DNA from: JAUSPI01 sp964454305
GTDB lineage: Bacteria > Desulfobacterota > Syntrophia > Syntrophales > JADFWA01
Assembly (NCBI GenBank): GCA_964454305.1
Contig: CAYVXX010000009.1
Coordinates: forward strand, 1 to 44,403
Reading direction: 5' to 3'
Length of the DNA: 44,403 nucleotides
Shown here: positions 34,698-42,543 of the stretch, one piece after another
Layout: every line of letters begins with the position of its first letter
Numbering within the stretch: position 1 is the stretch's first letter
Notes under the pieces: generated by a model
Told to the model about the DNA's origin: nothing
Database searches by the model: none
The model's input: the letters and a program-made list of their open reading frames with translations, nothing else
Made by a program: the position numbers and the translations under genes

Positions 34698-35492
34698 ATG
34701 AGAAAGCCCAATTTACTAAAAAGAAGACTTATAGACGGTGAAGTTGTATTTGGTCCATGGTGTGTCGTCCCTTCACCGTCCATAATTAATATTATCGGCG
34801 CGGCGGGCATGGATTTTGTGATTATAGACATGGAGCATGGCCCTGCTGGTTTTGAAACAGCCGAAGATATGGTAAGAGCAGCGGAATCTGAGAACTGCTG
34901 TCCGCTGATACGAGTAGGACAAAGAGATGAATCAACCGTATTGAGGGCGCTTGATATCGGTGCTCACGGGCTGCTGATACCACATGTTGAAAGCAGAGAA
35001 GATGCGGAAGAAAGTGTCTCTTTTTCAAAATATTATCCCGACGGCGGCAGAGGATTTTCTCCCTACACAAGAGCTGGTGGCTATGGTTATCTTGGAGTTA
35101 AGAATCATGCGCAAAAGGAGAATGAAGAGACTCTAATCGGCGTTATTGTGGAGGGAAAAGCAGGAATAGAAAACATAGATTCAATTCTGGAAACAAAGAA
35201 CATAGACCTGATTTACATCGGCGCATACGATCTGTCCCAGGCTATGGGTATGCCCGGACAGGTTGAACATTCTGTTATCAAGAAAGAGATGGAAAAATGC
35301 ATACGCAAGATCAGGGATTGTGGTATTGCCGCTGGAGGGTATGTGGCAAAAAACACTGACGATATCAAATGGATGACAGACATGGGAATGCAATTTATTA
35401 CCTGTCTGCCTGATGCAACTGTGATTTTTCACGCATTTTATGACTGTGTGAGAGATTTCAGACAGATTGTTCAAGAGAGAGGGCAGACGTAA
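34698..35492 (+). CDS. HpcH/HpaI-family pyruvate aldolase
   Basis: 264 residues. FGPWCVVPSPSIINIIGAAG, VIIDMEHGP, LIRVGQRDESTVLRALDIGA, LLIPHVESREDAE and YIGAYDLSQAMGMPGQ are the family landmarks (class II, metal-dependent). The metal Glu would be in IVEGKAGIENI and the Asp in GAYDLS. These enzymes catalyse reversible aldol addition of pyruvate to aldehydes, giving 2-keto-3-deoxy acids. Its stop overlaps the start of the KdsB-like cytidylyltransferase (TAATG), so an anabolic role in making a 3-deoxy-ulosonic acid is inferred, instead of the usual catabolic one. Confidence 0.88.
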   Translation: MRKPNLLKRRLIDGEVVFGPWCVVPSPSIINIIGAAGMDFVIIDMEHGPAGFETAEDMVRAAESENCCPLIRVGQRDESTVLRALDIGAHGLLIPHVESREDAEESVSFSKYYPDGGRGFSPYTRAGGYGYLGVKNHAQKENEETLIGVIVEGKAGIENIDSILETKNIDLIYIGAYDLSQAMGMPGQVEHSVIKKEMEKCIRKIRDCGIAAGGYVAKNTDDIKWMTDMGMQFITCLPDATVIFHAFYDCVRDFRQIVQERGQT

Positions 35493-36244
35493 TGAAAGTA
35501 GTCGGGATGGTACCGGCAAGGCTTCAATCAAGCCGATTACCAGAAAAGGCATTAATAGATATCCACGGTATGCCAATGGTAATTCATACCTGCAAACGGG
35601 CACAGTTAGCCAAAAGCCTGGATGAGGTTTATTTAGTAACGGATAGTGAAGTGATTAAACAAGCGGGTGAATCCTATGGCATCAAAGTGATTATGACAGG
35701 CACCCATCATCAGACAGGTTCCGACCGGCTGGCTGAAGCCTGTCAATTAGTGGATTGTGATATTGTGGTGAATATTCAGGGAGACGAACCCTTGGTAGAG
35801 CCTGATCATATTGATGCTATTGTTGAACCACTGTTGCACGATCCTTCTTTGCAAATATCTGTGGGTGTGACACCCTATAAAAAAAAGAATAGTGCTTCCG
35901 ATATAAAGGCAGTCTTGAATCTCGATGGCAACATTATGTATTGCTCAAGAGCCGACCTGCCCTCCGATGCGCGAACCCCTGTAGAAGAATTGCTCAAAAT
36001 GGTTTTTATCGTTCCTTTCAGGAAGAACTTTCTCTTGCAGTATACCTCCTGGTACCCTACTCCGTTAGAGCAGGTTGAATATAATGAATATTTGAGAGTG
36101 TTGGAGCATGGAGTGAAAATGAGGGCTGTAAAAGTTGATGGAGCTAAAATCAGTGTGGATACGCCGGAAGATTTGAAGGAAGTCAGGCAATTGATGTTGG
36201 AAGATAACCTCAGATTTAAATATATGGAAGATGATAAGCGATGA
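35492..36244 (+). CDS. KdsB-like CMP-ulosonate cytidylyltransferase
   Basis: 250 residues. MVPARLQSSRLPEKALIDI is the CTP loop, VIMTGTHHQTGSDRLAEA and DIVVNIQGDEPLVEPDHID are strong KdsB signatures, and PTPLEQVEYNEYLRVLEHG is the C-terminal landmark. The usual KdsB segment around the Kdo site (H.GIYAYR) is replaced by KMVFIVPFRKNF, so the accepted acid may differ from Kdo. It overlaps both neighbours by 1-4 bases and is distinct from the genome's housekeeping kdsB, which would be expected elsewhere. It is the third CMP-sugar synthetase type in the window. Confidence 0.9.
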   Translation: MKVVGMVPARLQSSRLPEKALIDIHGMPMVIHTCKRAQLAKSLDEVYLVTDSEVIKQAGESYGIKVIMTGTHHQTGSDRLAEACQLVDCDIVVNIQGDEPLVEPDHIDAIVEPLLHDPSLQISVGVTPYKKKNSASDIKAVLNLDGNIMYCSRADLPSDARTPVEELLKMVFIVPFRKNFLLQYTSWYPTPLEQVEYNEYLRVLEHGVKMRAVKVDGAKISVDTPEDLKEVRQLMLEDNLRFKYMEDDKR

Positions 36245-37950
36245 AGTTATATTTTACGACTGACGCAAAAATAAACTCTGAGCATTCGGTCTTGTTCAAT
36301 CAAATTGCAGTCGATATTCGCAAGCCTTTTACATATTTGATCGAGTCTATTTCCAAGCAACACGCAAAAAGCATCGACTGGTGGGTGTCTTCACCGGCAA
36401 GCAGAAACACAATTGCAAGCCCGCTCTTCCATTATTGTTGTTGCCTTGCCTTGCTTCAGAAATTGATTCAGAAGAAGGAATCTGTTTCAGAAATCATAAC
36501 CGATTCCAGGGCATTAAAAAAAATAATTGAGGACTATCTGACCAAACAGGGTATAAACGCCAAGGTAACATTGTCTCGATTGCCTATAAAACAGCGTTTA
36601 AAAGAACTTGTTCGGCCAATCTATGCGATATTTGGCCTTCCGCTGAAGCATCTTATCCTTTTTCTTGCGACCAAATTGACACGATCTTTACGCAAATCAG
36701 TTCCATCGGATCCGCTGACGCTGATTGATACCTTTGTTATGCCTGGATATGTTGAGAAAGATCGGTATTATCCAAGTATATTGGATGCACTTTCGGAAGA
36801 AGAAAAGCAGTGTGTCTGGTTTGTTCCTCATTTATATGGTTTTCGACCGTGGCAGTATCTGTCTATTCTCACGCGTCTGCGCAAAGCCGATAGAAATTTT
36901 ATATTGAAAGATGATTTCCTGAAGTTCGGGGATTATTGGTGTTTGTGGCAACATTTGTTTCACGTTCACAAATTACCGATTAAACCTTCTTTTTTTTGCG
37001 GAGTGGACATATCGCCGCTGGTGCGCGAAGAGTTGACAGGCTTTCGGAACCTTGGCTCCTCATATACTCCTTTGTTGAATTATTGTTTTGCAAAAAGATT
37101 AAAAGAGGCCGGTGTTAAGCTAAGATTGGTCATCGACTGGTTTGAGAATCAGGTCATCGACCGAGGTTGGAATGCCGGATTCAGGAGTTTTTTTTCGGAA
37201 GTCGAAACTATAGGTTATCAAGGGTTTATAGCATCAGCGCATTACCTTTGCATGTATCCCACAGAAGAGGAAAAAGATAATAGAGTTATCCCCCACAATG
37301 TGGCTGTTATAGGAAAAGGACTGGCTCAATCGGCCCGCAGGTTTTGCCCCGAGCTTGATGTTTGTATTGCTCCTGCCTTTCGATTTCACCATGTATGGCA
37401 GGAAAGAAAATGCTTTCCTGCTATAGATGGGCATACTGTTCTTGTGGCTCTTCCCATAGTTATAAATGAAGCAGTTCATTTATTAAAGATGCTTGCTTAC
37501 GCAGTTAAAGAAAAAACCGATAATATTCGTTTCTGGATCAAACCGCATCCCACTGCTTCACAAACGCAGATTCAAGGGGCCTTCGGCGCCGCATGGCCGG
37601 AACGGTTTGAATTTGTGGCCGGAGATTTTAATGATTGCGTTGAAAAGGCAAATCTACTTATAAGCTCTGCTTCAAGCGCTTGTATGGAAACCCTGGCCAA
37701 GGGCATTCCTGTAATAGTTGTTGGAAACAATTCCGGTTTGACTCATAACCCCATCCCGGAAACCATAACCAGCGATATTTGGCGGTTGTGCTACAGTTCG
37801 CAAGAAATAGCAGAGGCTATCCAATTCTATCAAACTCGCAGCTCTGAAAAGATTAAGGAACATGAAGAGCTTGGCACAAGAATTAGGGAAGAATACTTTG
37901 AACCGGTGACGAGGGAAGGGGTAAGGGAGTTTTTGGGGATTAAAGAATAA
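36241..37950 (+). CDS. Putative capsule/surface polysaccharide glycosyltransferase, unassigned
   Basis: 569 residues. A first domain (about 1-115) is followed by a basic or hydrophobic linker (LKHLILFLATKLTRSLRK) and a second part with GT-B-like features: NVAVIGKGLAQSARRF, a linking strand HTVLVALPIVINEAVHLL, FWIKPHPTASQTQIQ and ANLLISSASSACMETLAKGIPVIVVG. The KPHP and SSAS..ETLA..IPVIV loops are shared with Kdo/sialyl-type capsule transferases such as KpsC/KpsS-like proteins. It overlaps the KdsB-like gene by 4 bases, so it is the obvious candidate to transfer that CMP-activated sugar. No numbered family is claimed. Confidence 0.5.
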   Translation: MKLYFTTDAKINSEHSVLFNQIAVDIRKPFTYLIESISKQHAKSIDWWVSSPASRNTIASPLFHYCCCLALLQKLIQKKESVSEIITDSRALKKIIEDYLTKQGINAKVTLSRLPIKQRLKELVRPIYAIFGLPLKHLILFLATKLTRSLRKSVPSDPLTLIDTFVMPGYVEKDRYYPSILDALSEEEKQCVWFVPHLYGFRPWQYLSILTRLRKADRNFILKDDFLKFGDYWCLWQHLFHVHKLPIKPSFFCGVDISPLVREELTGFRNLGSSYTPLLNYCFAKRLKEAGVKLRLVIDWFENQVIDRGWNAGFRSFFSEVETIGYQGFIASAHYLCMYPTEEEKDNRVIPHNVAVIGKGLAQSARRFCPELDVCIAPAFRFHHVWQERKCFPAIDGHTVLVALPIVINEAVHLLKMLAYAVKEKTDNIRFWIKPHPTASQTQIQGAFGAAWPERFEFVAGDFNDCVEKANLLISSASSACMETLAKGIPVIVVGNNSGLTHNPIPETITSDIWRLCYSSQEIAEAIQFYQTRSSEKIKEHEELGTRIREEYFEPVTREGVREFLGIKE

Positions 37951-37955
37951 AAGAT

Positions 37956-38909
37956 ATGGGATATAAACAAATTACCGATGAATTATCAGACAGCACGGTT
38001 TTAGTGGTTGGCGGTGGTGGTTTCATAGGTTCAGCGTTGAGCAAAAAATTGAATACACTCGGAGCGCGCATTATAAGTTTGGTCTGTAGTGGGACAAAAA
38101 AGAGGGAATCTTTGCCAAATGTGACAACTATTGCGGCCGATATCAGAGAGCATATGTTTTTAAAGAAGGCCTTGGCTAATTATTCTTTTGATTATGTATT
38201 TAATCTTGGTGGTTATATCGATCATTCGCCATATTTACAAGGAGGTAGAGACGTTGTTAATGCACACTATACAGGTATGCTAAATTTATTAGATTATGTA
38301 TTTACACCATCGCTTAAGAAATTTGTTCAGATCGGCAGCAGTGACGAGTACGGCAATGGGCTGTCCCCGCAAAGTGAAAATCTACGTGAAGCGCCCATTT
38401 CTCCTTATTCAGCAGCAAAAGTAGGTGCAACTCATTTGATTCAAGCGCTTTCCAGAACAGAATGCCTCCCCGGTGTAGTCGTTCGATTGTTTCTGGTATA
38501 CGGACCGGGACAGGATGATCGAAGATTTCTGCCTCAGATAATAAAAGGATGTTTGGATGGAAGAACATTTCCAACATCTTATGGAGAACAGTTGCGTGAT
38601 TTTTGTTATATTGAAGACGTTGTTGAAGGTTTGATACTTGCTGCTGTAAAACCGAAAGCTGTGGGTCACGTGATTAATATTGCATCAGGTCAACCAGTTA
38701 CTATCAGATCGGTCATTGAAAAAGTCGTGGAATTGATTGGTAATGGATATCCAGACTTTGGCGCTTATCCTTATCGCTCTGGTGAGAACATGAAACTCTA
38801 TGCCGATGTTAGTTTGGCGCACGATTTATTAGGCTGGCGGGCGACAACATCTCTTGAGGATGGATTGAAAAAAACTATGTCCTGGTATGCGCAGAGGTTT
38901 AAGGGCTGA
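37956..38909 (+). CDS. NAD(P)-dependent sugar epimerase/reductase (extended SDR)
   Basis: 317 residues. VLVVGGGGFIGSALSKKL is the nucleotide site, IGSSDEYGNG and SPYSAAKVG the active-site Ser/Tyr-x3-Lys, and LRDFCYIEDVVEGLILA the substrate-domain mark. It directly precedes the CDP-glucose genes, so it probably reduces or epimerises the CDP-4-keto-6-deoxy sugar (as Abe/Tyv/AltB-type enzymes do). It could instead act on another nucleotide sugar. Confidence 0.85.
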   Translation: MGYKQITDELSDSTVLVVGGGGFIGSALSKKLNTLGARIISLVCSGTKKRESLPNVTTIAADIREHMFLKKALANYSFDYVFNLGGYIDHSPYLQGGRDVVNAHYTGMLNLLDYVFTPSLKKFVQIGSSDEYGNGLSPQSENLREAPISPYSAAKVGATHLIQALSRTECLPGVVVRLFLVYGPGQDDRRFLPQIIKGCLDGRTFPTSYGEQLRDFCYIEDVVEGLILAAVKPKAVGHVINIASGQPVTIRSVIEKVVELIGNGYPDFGAYPYRSGENMKLYADVSLAHDLLGWRATTSLEDGLKKTMSWYAQRFKG

Positions 38910-38955
38910 TATGCCTGAAAGCAAGTGCGATCAGGTATTTGTCAGGAGGTAAATT

Positions 38956-39726
38956 TTGAAAGTAGTTATTTTATGTGGCGGTTTAGGCACGCGGTTGAGC
39001 GAAGAGACAGTAGTTAAGCCTAAGCCGATGGTGGAGATTGGTGATCGTCCGATCCTCTGGCATGTTATGAAAATATACTCATATTATGGATTTAAGGATT
39101 TTGTTTTAGCTCTTGGATACAAGGGGGAAATCATAAAGAGATTCTTTATCGATTACAACTTAATGACGAATGATGTTACTGCATATTTAGGCAAGGGCAA
39201 AGTAGAATATACCAATAATGGGGCGGAGGACTGGACTGTTTCAATGTTGAATACCGGTAGAGAGAGCCTTACCGGGGGTAGGCTACGCCGACTGGAAGGT
39301 ATGCTCAGGCCGGATGGTAGGTTCATGCTCACTTATGGAGACGGGGTTTCTAATATTAATATCCGCGAGTTGATCAGGTTCCACGAAAAGAGCGGAAAAG
39401 TGGCTACGGTCACGGCAGTCCGGCCGCCGGCGCGATTTGGCGGTATGGCAATTGATGGTGATGTGGTTATTGATTTTAAGGAAAAACCACAAATCGGGGA
39501 GGGCTGGATTAATGGAGGGTTTTTTGTTTTTGAACCGGAGATTTTTGACTATCTGCATGGGGATATGACCGTGCTCGAAGGGGATCCAATGGAAAATCTG
39601 GTCAAAGACGGGCAGCTTGCGGCATACCGTCATACAGGTTTCTGGCATTGCATGGATACCTTGCGCGACAAAACTGCATTAGAAACTATGTGGATTAAGG
39701 GCAAAGCCGGGTGGAAGGTATGGTGA
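38956..39726 (+). CDS. rfbF: Glucose-1-phosphate cytidylyltransferase
   Basis: 256 residues. The start is a TTG at 38956, five bases after a strong aggaggt (38944-38950). VILCGGLGTRLSEETVVKPKP, MVEIGDRPILWH, LTYGDGVSNI, WINGGFFVFEPEIFDY and HTGFWHCMDTLRDK are the classical RfbF/DdhA features. It makes CDP-glucose from CTP and glucose-1-phosphate, the entry to CDP-6-deoxy and 3,6-dideoxy hexoses. Confidence 0.96.
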   Translation: MKVVILCGGLGTRLSEETVVKPKPMVEIGDRPILWHVMKIYSYYGFKDFVLALGYKGEIIKRFFIDYNLMTNDVTAYLGKGKVEYTNNGAEDWTVSMLNTGRESLTGGRLRRLEGMLRPDGRFMLTYGDGVSNINIRELIRFHEKSGKVATVTAVRPPARFGGMAIDGDVVIDFKEKPQIGEGWINGGFFVFEPEIFDYLHGDMTVLEGDPMENLVKDGQLAAYRHTGFWHCMDTLRDKTALETMWIKGKAGWKVW

Positions 39727-39731
39727 GTAGG

Positions 39732-39756
39732 GTCTGAACGAAAAGCCGGTTCAGAC
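39732..39756 (+). other. Hairpin between rfbF and rfbG
   Basis: gtctgaac (39732-39739) pairs with gttcagac (39749-39756) across a 9-base loop, just after the rfbF stop, with a tttt run a few bases downstream. It may act as an intra-operon attenuator or a processing and stability hairpin. The T run is short and displaced, so strong termination is unlikely. Confidence 0.35.
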
Positions 39757-39803
39757 ACAGTTTTGAGTTCTAAGTTATGAATTAAAAACAAAGGACTAAT
39801 TTT

Positions 39804-40898
39804 ATGTTTGATAATGTATATGAGAGGAAAAAGGTTTTCATCACCGGCCACACAGGCTTTAAGGGATCATGGTTGTGTACGTGGTTGCTCCGATTGGGCG
39901 CGGAGGTCTGTGGGTTTTCGGTGAATATTCCGACGAATCCTTCAAACTTTGAAGTCCTTGGCCTAAAAGAGAAAATCCAACATATAGAGGGAGATGTTCG
40001 CAACCGTACCCAACTGTTGTGTGCTGTGCAGGAATTTCAACCCGACATTATTTTTCATCTGGCCGCCCAGGCCCTGGTTCGCAGATCGTATAATGACCCA
40101 ACAACAACATTTGAGACAAATGTATTGGGCACTATGAATGTGCTGGAATGTATACGACAATGTCCATCTATCCAAGCAGGAGTGATAATTACCAGTGACA
40201 AATGCTACCGGAATGTGGAGTGGATATGGGGATACCGGGAAAATGACGTCCTTGGCGGTGAGGACCCTTACAGCGCCTCAAAGGGGTGTGCGGAACTTAT
40301 AATTTATTCATATATCAATTCCTTCTTTCAGGATGGTTCCAGAGTAGCAAGTGCTCGGGCCGGAAATGTAATCGGTGGTGGCGATTGGGCCGAGGATAGA
40401 ATTGTTCCTGATGCGGTAAGGGCATGGTCACAGGGAGAATCCGTTGTTATTCGCAATCCCAACGCCACCCGTCCCTGGCAGCATGTCCTAGAACCTTTAA
40501 GTGGATATCTGTGGCTTGGGGCTAAATTGTGGGAAAAGAATAGTAGGGCAAAAGGTCAGGCATTTAATTTTGGCCCTGGTGATTCAGTAAATCAGTCAGT
40601 GGTACAAGTTTTGTCGAGCATGGCAAAGTATTGGCCAGACGCCGATTGGAAGGTTGATCAAATAGATGAGAATAATCAGAAGGAATCGACTCTTCTGAAG
40701 TTATGTTGTGACAGGGCCTTGAATCTACTCAGTTGGAAAGCGATTCTTTCTTTTGAAGAAACTACCGCTATGACGATAGAATGGTATCAAACCTATTATG
40801 GGCAGGGGAAAGATCATATGCTTAGCCTGACTAACCATCAAATAGACGAATATTCATCCCAAGCCGGCGCAGAAGGCCTACCATGGGCATTATCGTAA
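39804..40898 (+). CDS. rfbG: CDP-glucose 4,6-dehydratase
   Basis: 364 residues. VFITGHTGFKGSWLCTWLL is the RfbG-specific NAD loop, IIFHLAAQALVRRSYNDP, ITSDKCYRNVEW and DPYSASKGCAELI (Tyr-x3-Lys) the active site, and AGNVIGGGDWAEDRIVPD a further signature. It forms CDP-4-keto-6-deoxyglucose from the RfbF product. A 3-dehydrase (RfbH) is absent in the window, so the end product is probably a 6-deoxyhexose and not a 3,6-dideoxyhexose. Confidence 0.96.
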   Translation: MFDNVYERKKVFITGHTGFKGSWLCTWLLRLGAEVCGFSVNIPTNPSNFEVLGLKEKIQHIEGDVRNRTQLLCAVQEFQPDIIFHLAAQALVRRSYNDPTTTFETNVLGTMNVLECIRQCPSIQAGVIITSDKCYRNVEWIWGYRENDVLGGEDPYSASKGCAELIIYSYINSFFQDGSRVASARAGNVIGGGDWAEDRIVPDAVRAWSQGESVVIRNPNATRPWQHVLEPLSGYLWLGAKLWEKNSRAKGQAFNFGPGDSVNQSVVQVLSSMAKYWPDADWKVDQIDENNQKESTLLKLCCDRALNLLSWKAILSFEETTAMTIEWYQTYYGQGKDHMLSLTNHQIDEYSSQAGAEGLPWALS

Positions 40899-41365
40899 AC
40901 AGCAAAATAGTGAGTAAAATAGATGGGGTAGTTGTTCTTCCTCTCAAGCAGATTGAGGATGAACGAGGCGCTGTTTTGCACATGCTGCGTTCTGATTCGC
41001 CTCTTTTTTCCGGGTTTGGCGAGATATATTTTTCCATCGTAAACCCAGGTACAGTCAAGGCGTGGAAACAGCACAGGGCTATGACACAACACTTTGCAGT
41101 GCCTGTGGGACGTATTCGTTTGGCATTTTTTGACGATCGCGCGGATTCGCCAAGCAAAGGACAGATAGAAGAAATTATCCTGGGGCGGCCAGATCGTTAT
41201 TATTTGATCTGCATCCCACCCATGGTTTGGTATGGATTCAAAGGAATTTCCGATATGACCGCGCTTTTGGCAAATTGTTCCGATATGCCTCATGATCCAA
41301 ATGAATCGGAACAACTTCCTGTTTCAAATGATTACATTTCTTATGATTGGCGTGAAGATGATTAA
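40883..41365 (+). CDS. RmlC-like cupin epimerase (dTDP-4-dehydrorhamnose 3,5-epimerase family)
   Basis: 160 residues. IEDERGAVLHMLRSDSPLF, GEIYFSIVNPGTVKAWKQH, HFAVPVGRIRLAFFDDR and YLICIPPMVWYGFKG follow the RmlC cupin pattern, with the KxWxxH substrate loop near 55-60. It starts 16 bases inside the end of rfbG, so it should act on the CDP-4-keto-6-deoxyglucose made there, inverting C3 and/or C5. In Yersinia a comparable epimerase plus reductase yields CDP-6-deoxy-L-altrose, and the same logic could hold here with the SDR at 37956-38909. Confidence 0.85.
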   Translation: MGIIVNSKIVSKIDGVVVLPLKQIEDERGAVLHMLRSDSPLFSGFGEIYFSIVNPGTVKAWKQHRAMTQHFAVPVGRIRLAFFDDRADSPSKGQIEEIILGRPDRYYLICIPPMVWYGFKGISDMTALLANCSDMPHDPNESEQLPVSNDYISYDWREDD

Positions 41366-42320
41366 TCAAAAAGAAAATCTCTCAACCACTCAACCACTCA
41401 ACCACTCAACTTTAACTAATCCCAAGGTAAGCGTCATTATGAATTGTCTCAACGGAGAGAAATATCTCAAAGAGGCAATAGATTCGGTTTATGCACAGAC
41501 TTACAAAAACTGGGAGATAATTTTCTGGGATAATGCCTCAACGGATAGGAGTGCTGAGATCGCCATAAGCTATGATGCGCGGCTGAAATATTTCAAGGGG
41601 GACGCGACAATACCTTTAGGCGCTGCCCGTAATAAAGCACTAGAACAAACAAAAGGTAAGTTTGTTGCCTTTCTGGATTGCGATGACCTGTGGATGCCGG
41701 AAAAGTTGGAGAAACAAGTATACATTCTAGAGCATAGCACATATCCGCTATGTTATAGTGGCGGATTTAGGATTAATGAGGCCGGAGGAATTATAAAGAA
41801 GTATATTCCTAAGAACAAAACAGGTTCTGTTCTTCCTGAGCTGTTGAGAAAATATGATATAAATATGCAATCTGTAATGATGAGAAGAAGAATAGACGGT
41901 ATCGATGTGTCTTTTGATGAAGATTTTTCTTTTTGTCCAGACTTTCATTTGTTTATTAAGATTGCTGCACTTTATGATATTGCGGTTATTAATGAACCGC
42001 TTGTGAATTACAGAGTGTCCGTGAATTCATTGACCAGTAAAACAATTGACAGGTGGTGGATTGAATACAAGCAACCTTTGGACGAGATCTTTTCGGATAA
42101 CCCTGTTCTAAAAACAACCTATCCTAAGGAATATGCATATGCCTACGCTAAAGTCGCATATTACAAATCAAGATACTTGATACATGTAAACCGAAAAATG
42201 GAAGCATCCAGAGAACTACGGCAACACAGTCATGTGGGCATACAATATTTTTTGTTTTATCTGCTTTCACTATTCCCCGTATCGATATGGCATCTCGTGC
42301 ATCGGTTGTTTAAAAAGTGA
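41358..42320 (+). CDS. Family 2 glycosyltransferase, possible phase-variable start region
   Basis: 320 residues from the ATG at 41358, which overlaps the preceding stop; an ATG at 41292 in the same frame lies deep inside the cupin gene. VSVIMNCLNGEKYLKEAIDS, WEIIFWDNASTDRSAEI, GAARNKALEQTKGKFVAFLDCDDLW (containing the DxD) are classic GT2 motifs, followed by a C-terminal part with DFHLFIKIAAL. Codons 9-18 are an 8-base tandem repeat (41382-41410) that would shift the frame if its copy number changed. The substrate is unknown; it probably builds the repeat unit in the cytoplasm. Confidence 0.88.
   Translation: MINQKENLSTTQPLNHSTLTNPKVSVIMNCLNGEKYLKEAIDSVYAQTYKNWEIIFWDNASTDRSAEIAISYDARLKYFKGDATIPLGAARNKALEQTKGKFVAFLDCDDLWMPEKLEKQVYILEHSTYPLCYSGGFRINEAGGIIKKYIPKNKTGSVLPELLRKYDINMQSVMMRRRIDGIDVSFDEDFSFCPDFHLFIKIAALYDIAVINEPLVNYRVSVNSLTSKTIDRWWIEYKQPLDEIFSDNPVLKTTYPKEYAYAYAKVAYYKSRYLIHVNRKMEASRELRQHSHVGIQYFLFYLLSLFPVSIWHLVHRLFKK
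41382..41410. repeat. Octanucleotide tandem repeat (tcaaccac, 3.6 copies)
   Basis: Three full copies of tcaaccac plus tcaac, without any mismatch, lie 24 bases after the start codon of the GT2 gene. The unit is not a multiple of three, so gain or loss of a copy would put the glycosyltransferase out of frame. In this sequence the gene is in frame. Confidence 0.75.
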
Positions 42321-42329
42321 AAGCCCAGG

Positions 42330-42540
42330 TACTGTCAACTTTTTTGTGTAAATTTCTTATAGGCCAATTCTCTAAAGAATGGCAGGTTGTTATGCACTTT
42401 TCCTACAGAGTTTGATCTCCAGTGTAATTCCATCTTTAAAGATATAAAGGCCAGGAGACGGTAGCAGGCATGTTCCCCGGCTACTATGAGACCCTTGAAT
42501 TTTATTAAATAAAAATGACAACTACAATTACTATACCTCT
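42330..42540 (-). mobile_element. Remnant of an insertion sequence (transposase C-terminus)
   Basis: On the minus strand an open stretch, ending at a stop at 42335-42337, reads FKGLIVAGEHACYRLLAF, ISLKMELHWRS, GKVHNNLPFFREL and AYKKFTQKS. It looks like the C-terminus of a transposase, though I cannot name the family. The left boundary 42330-42355 (26 bases, ending ttgtgtaaattt) is alike in length and about 20 of 26 positions to 44352-44377, so both look like ends of related elements. No complete transposase remains. The GT2 gene ends just before it and the Wzy-like gene starts just after, so neither is disrupted. Confidence 0.4.
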
Positions 42541-42543
42541 GAT

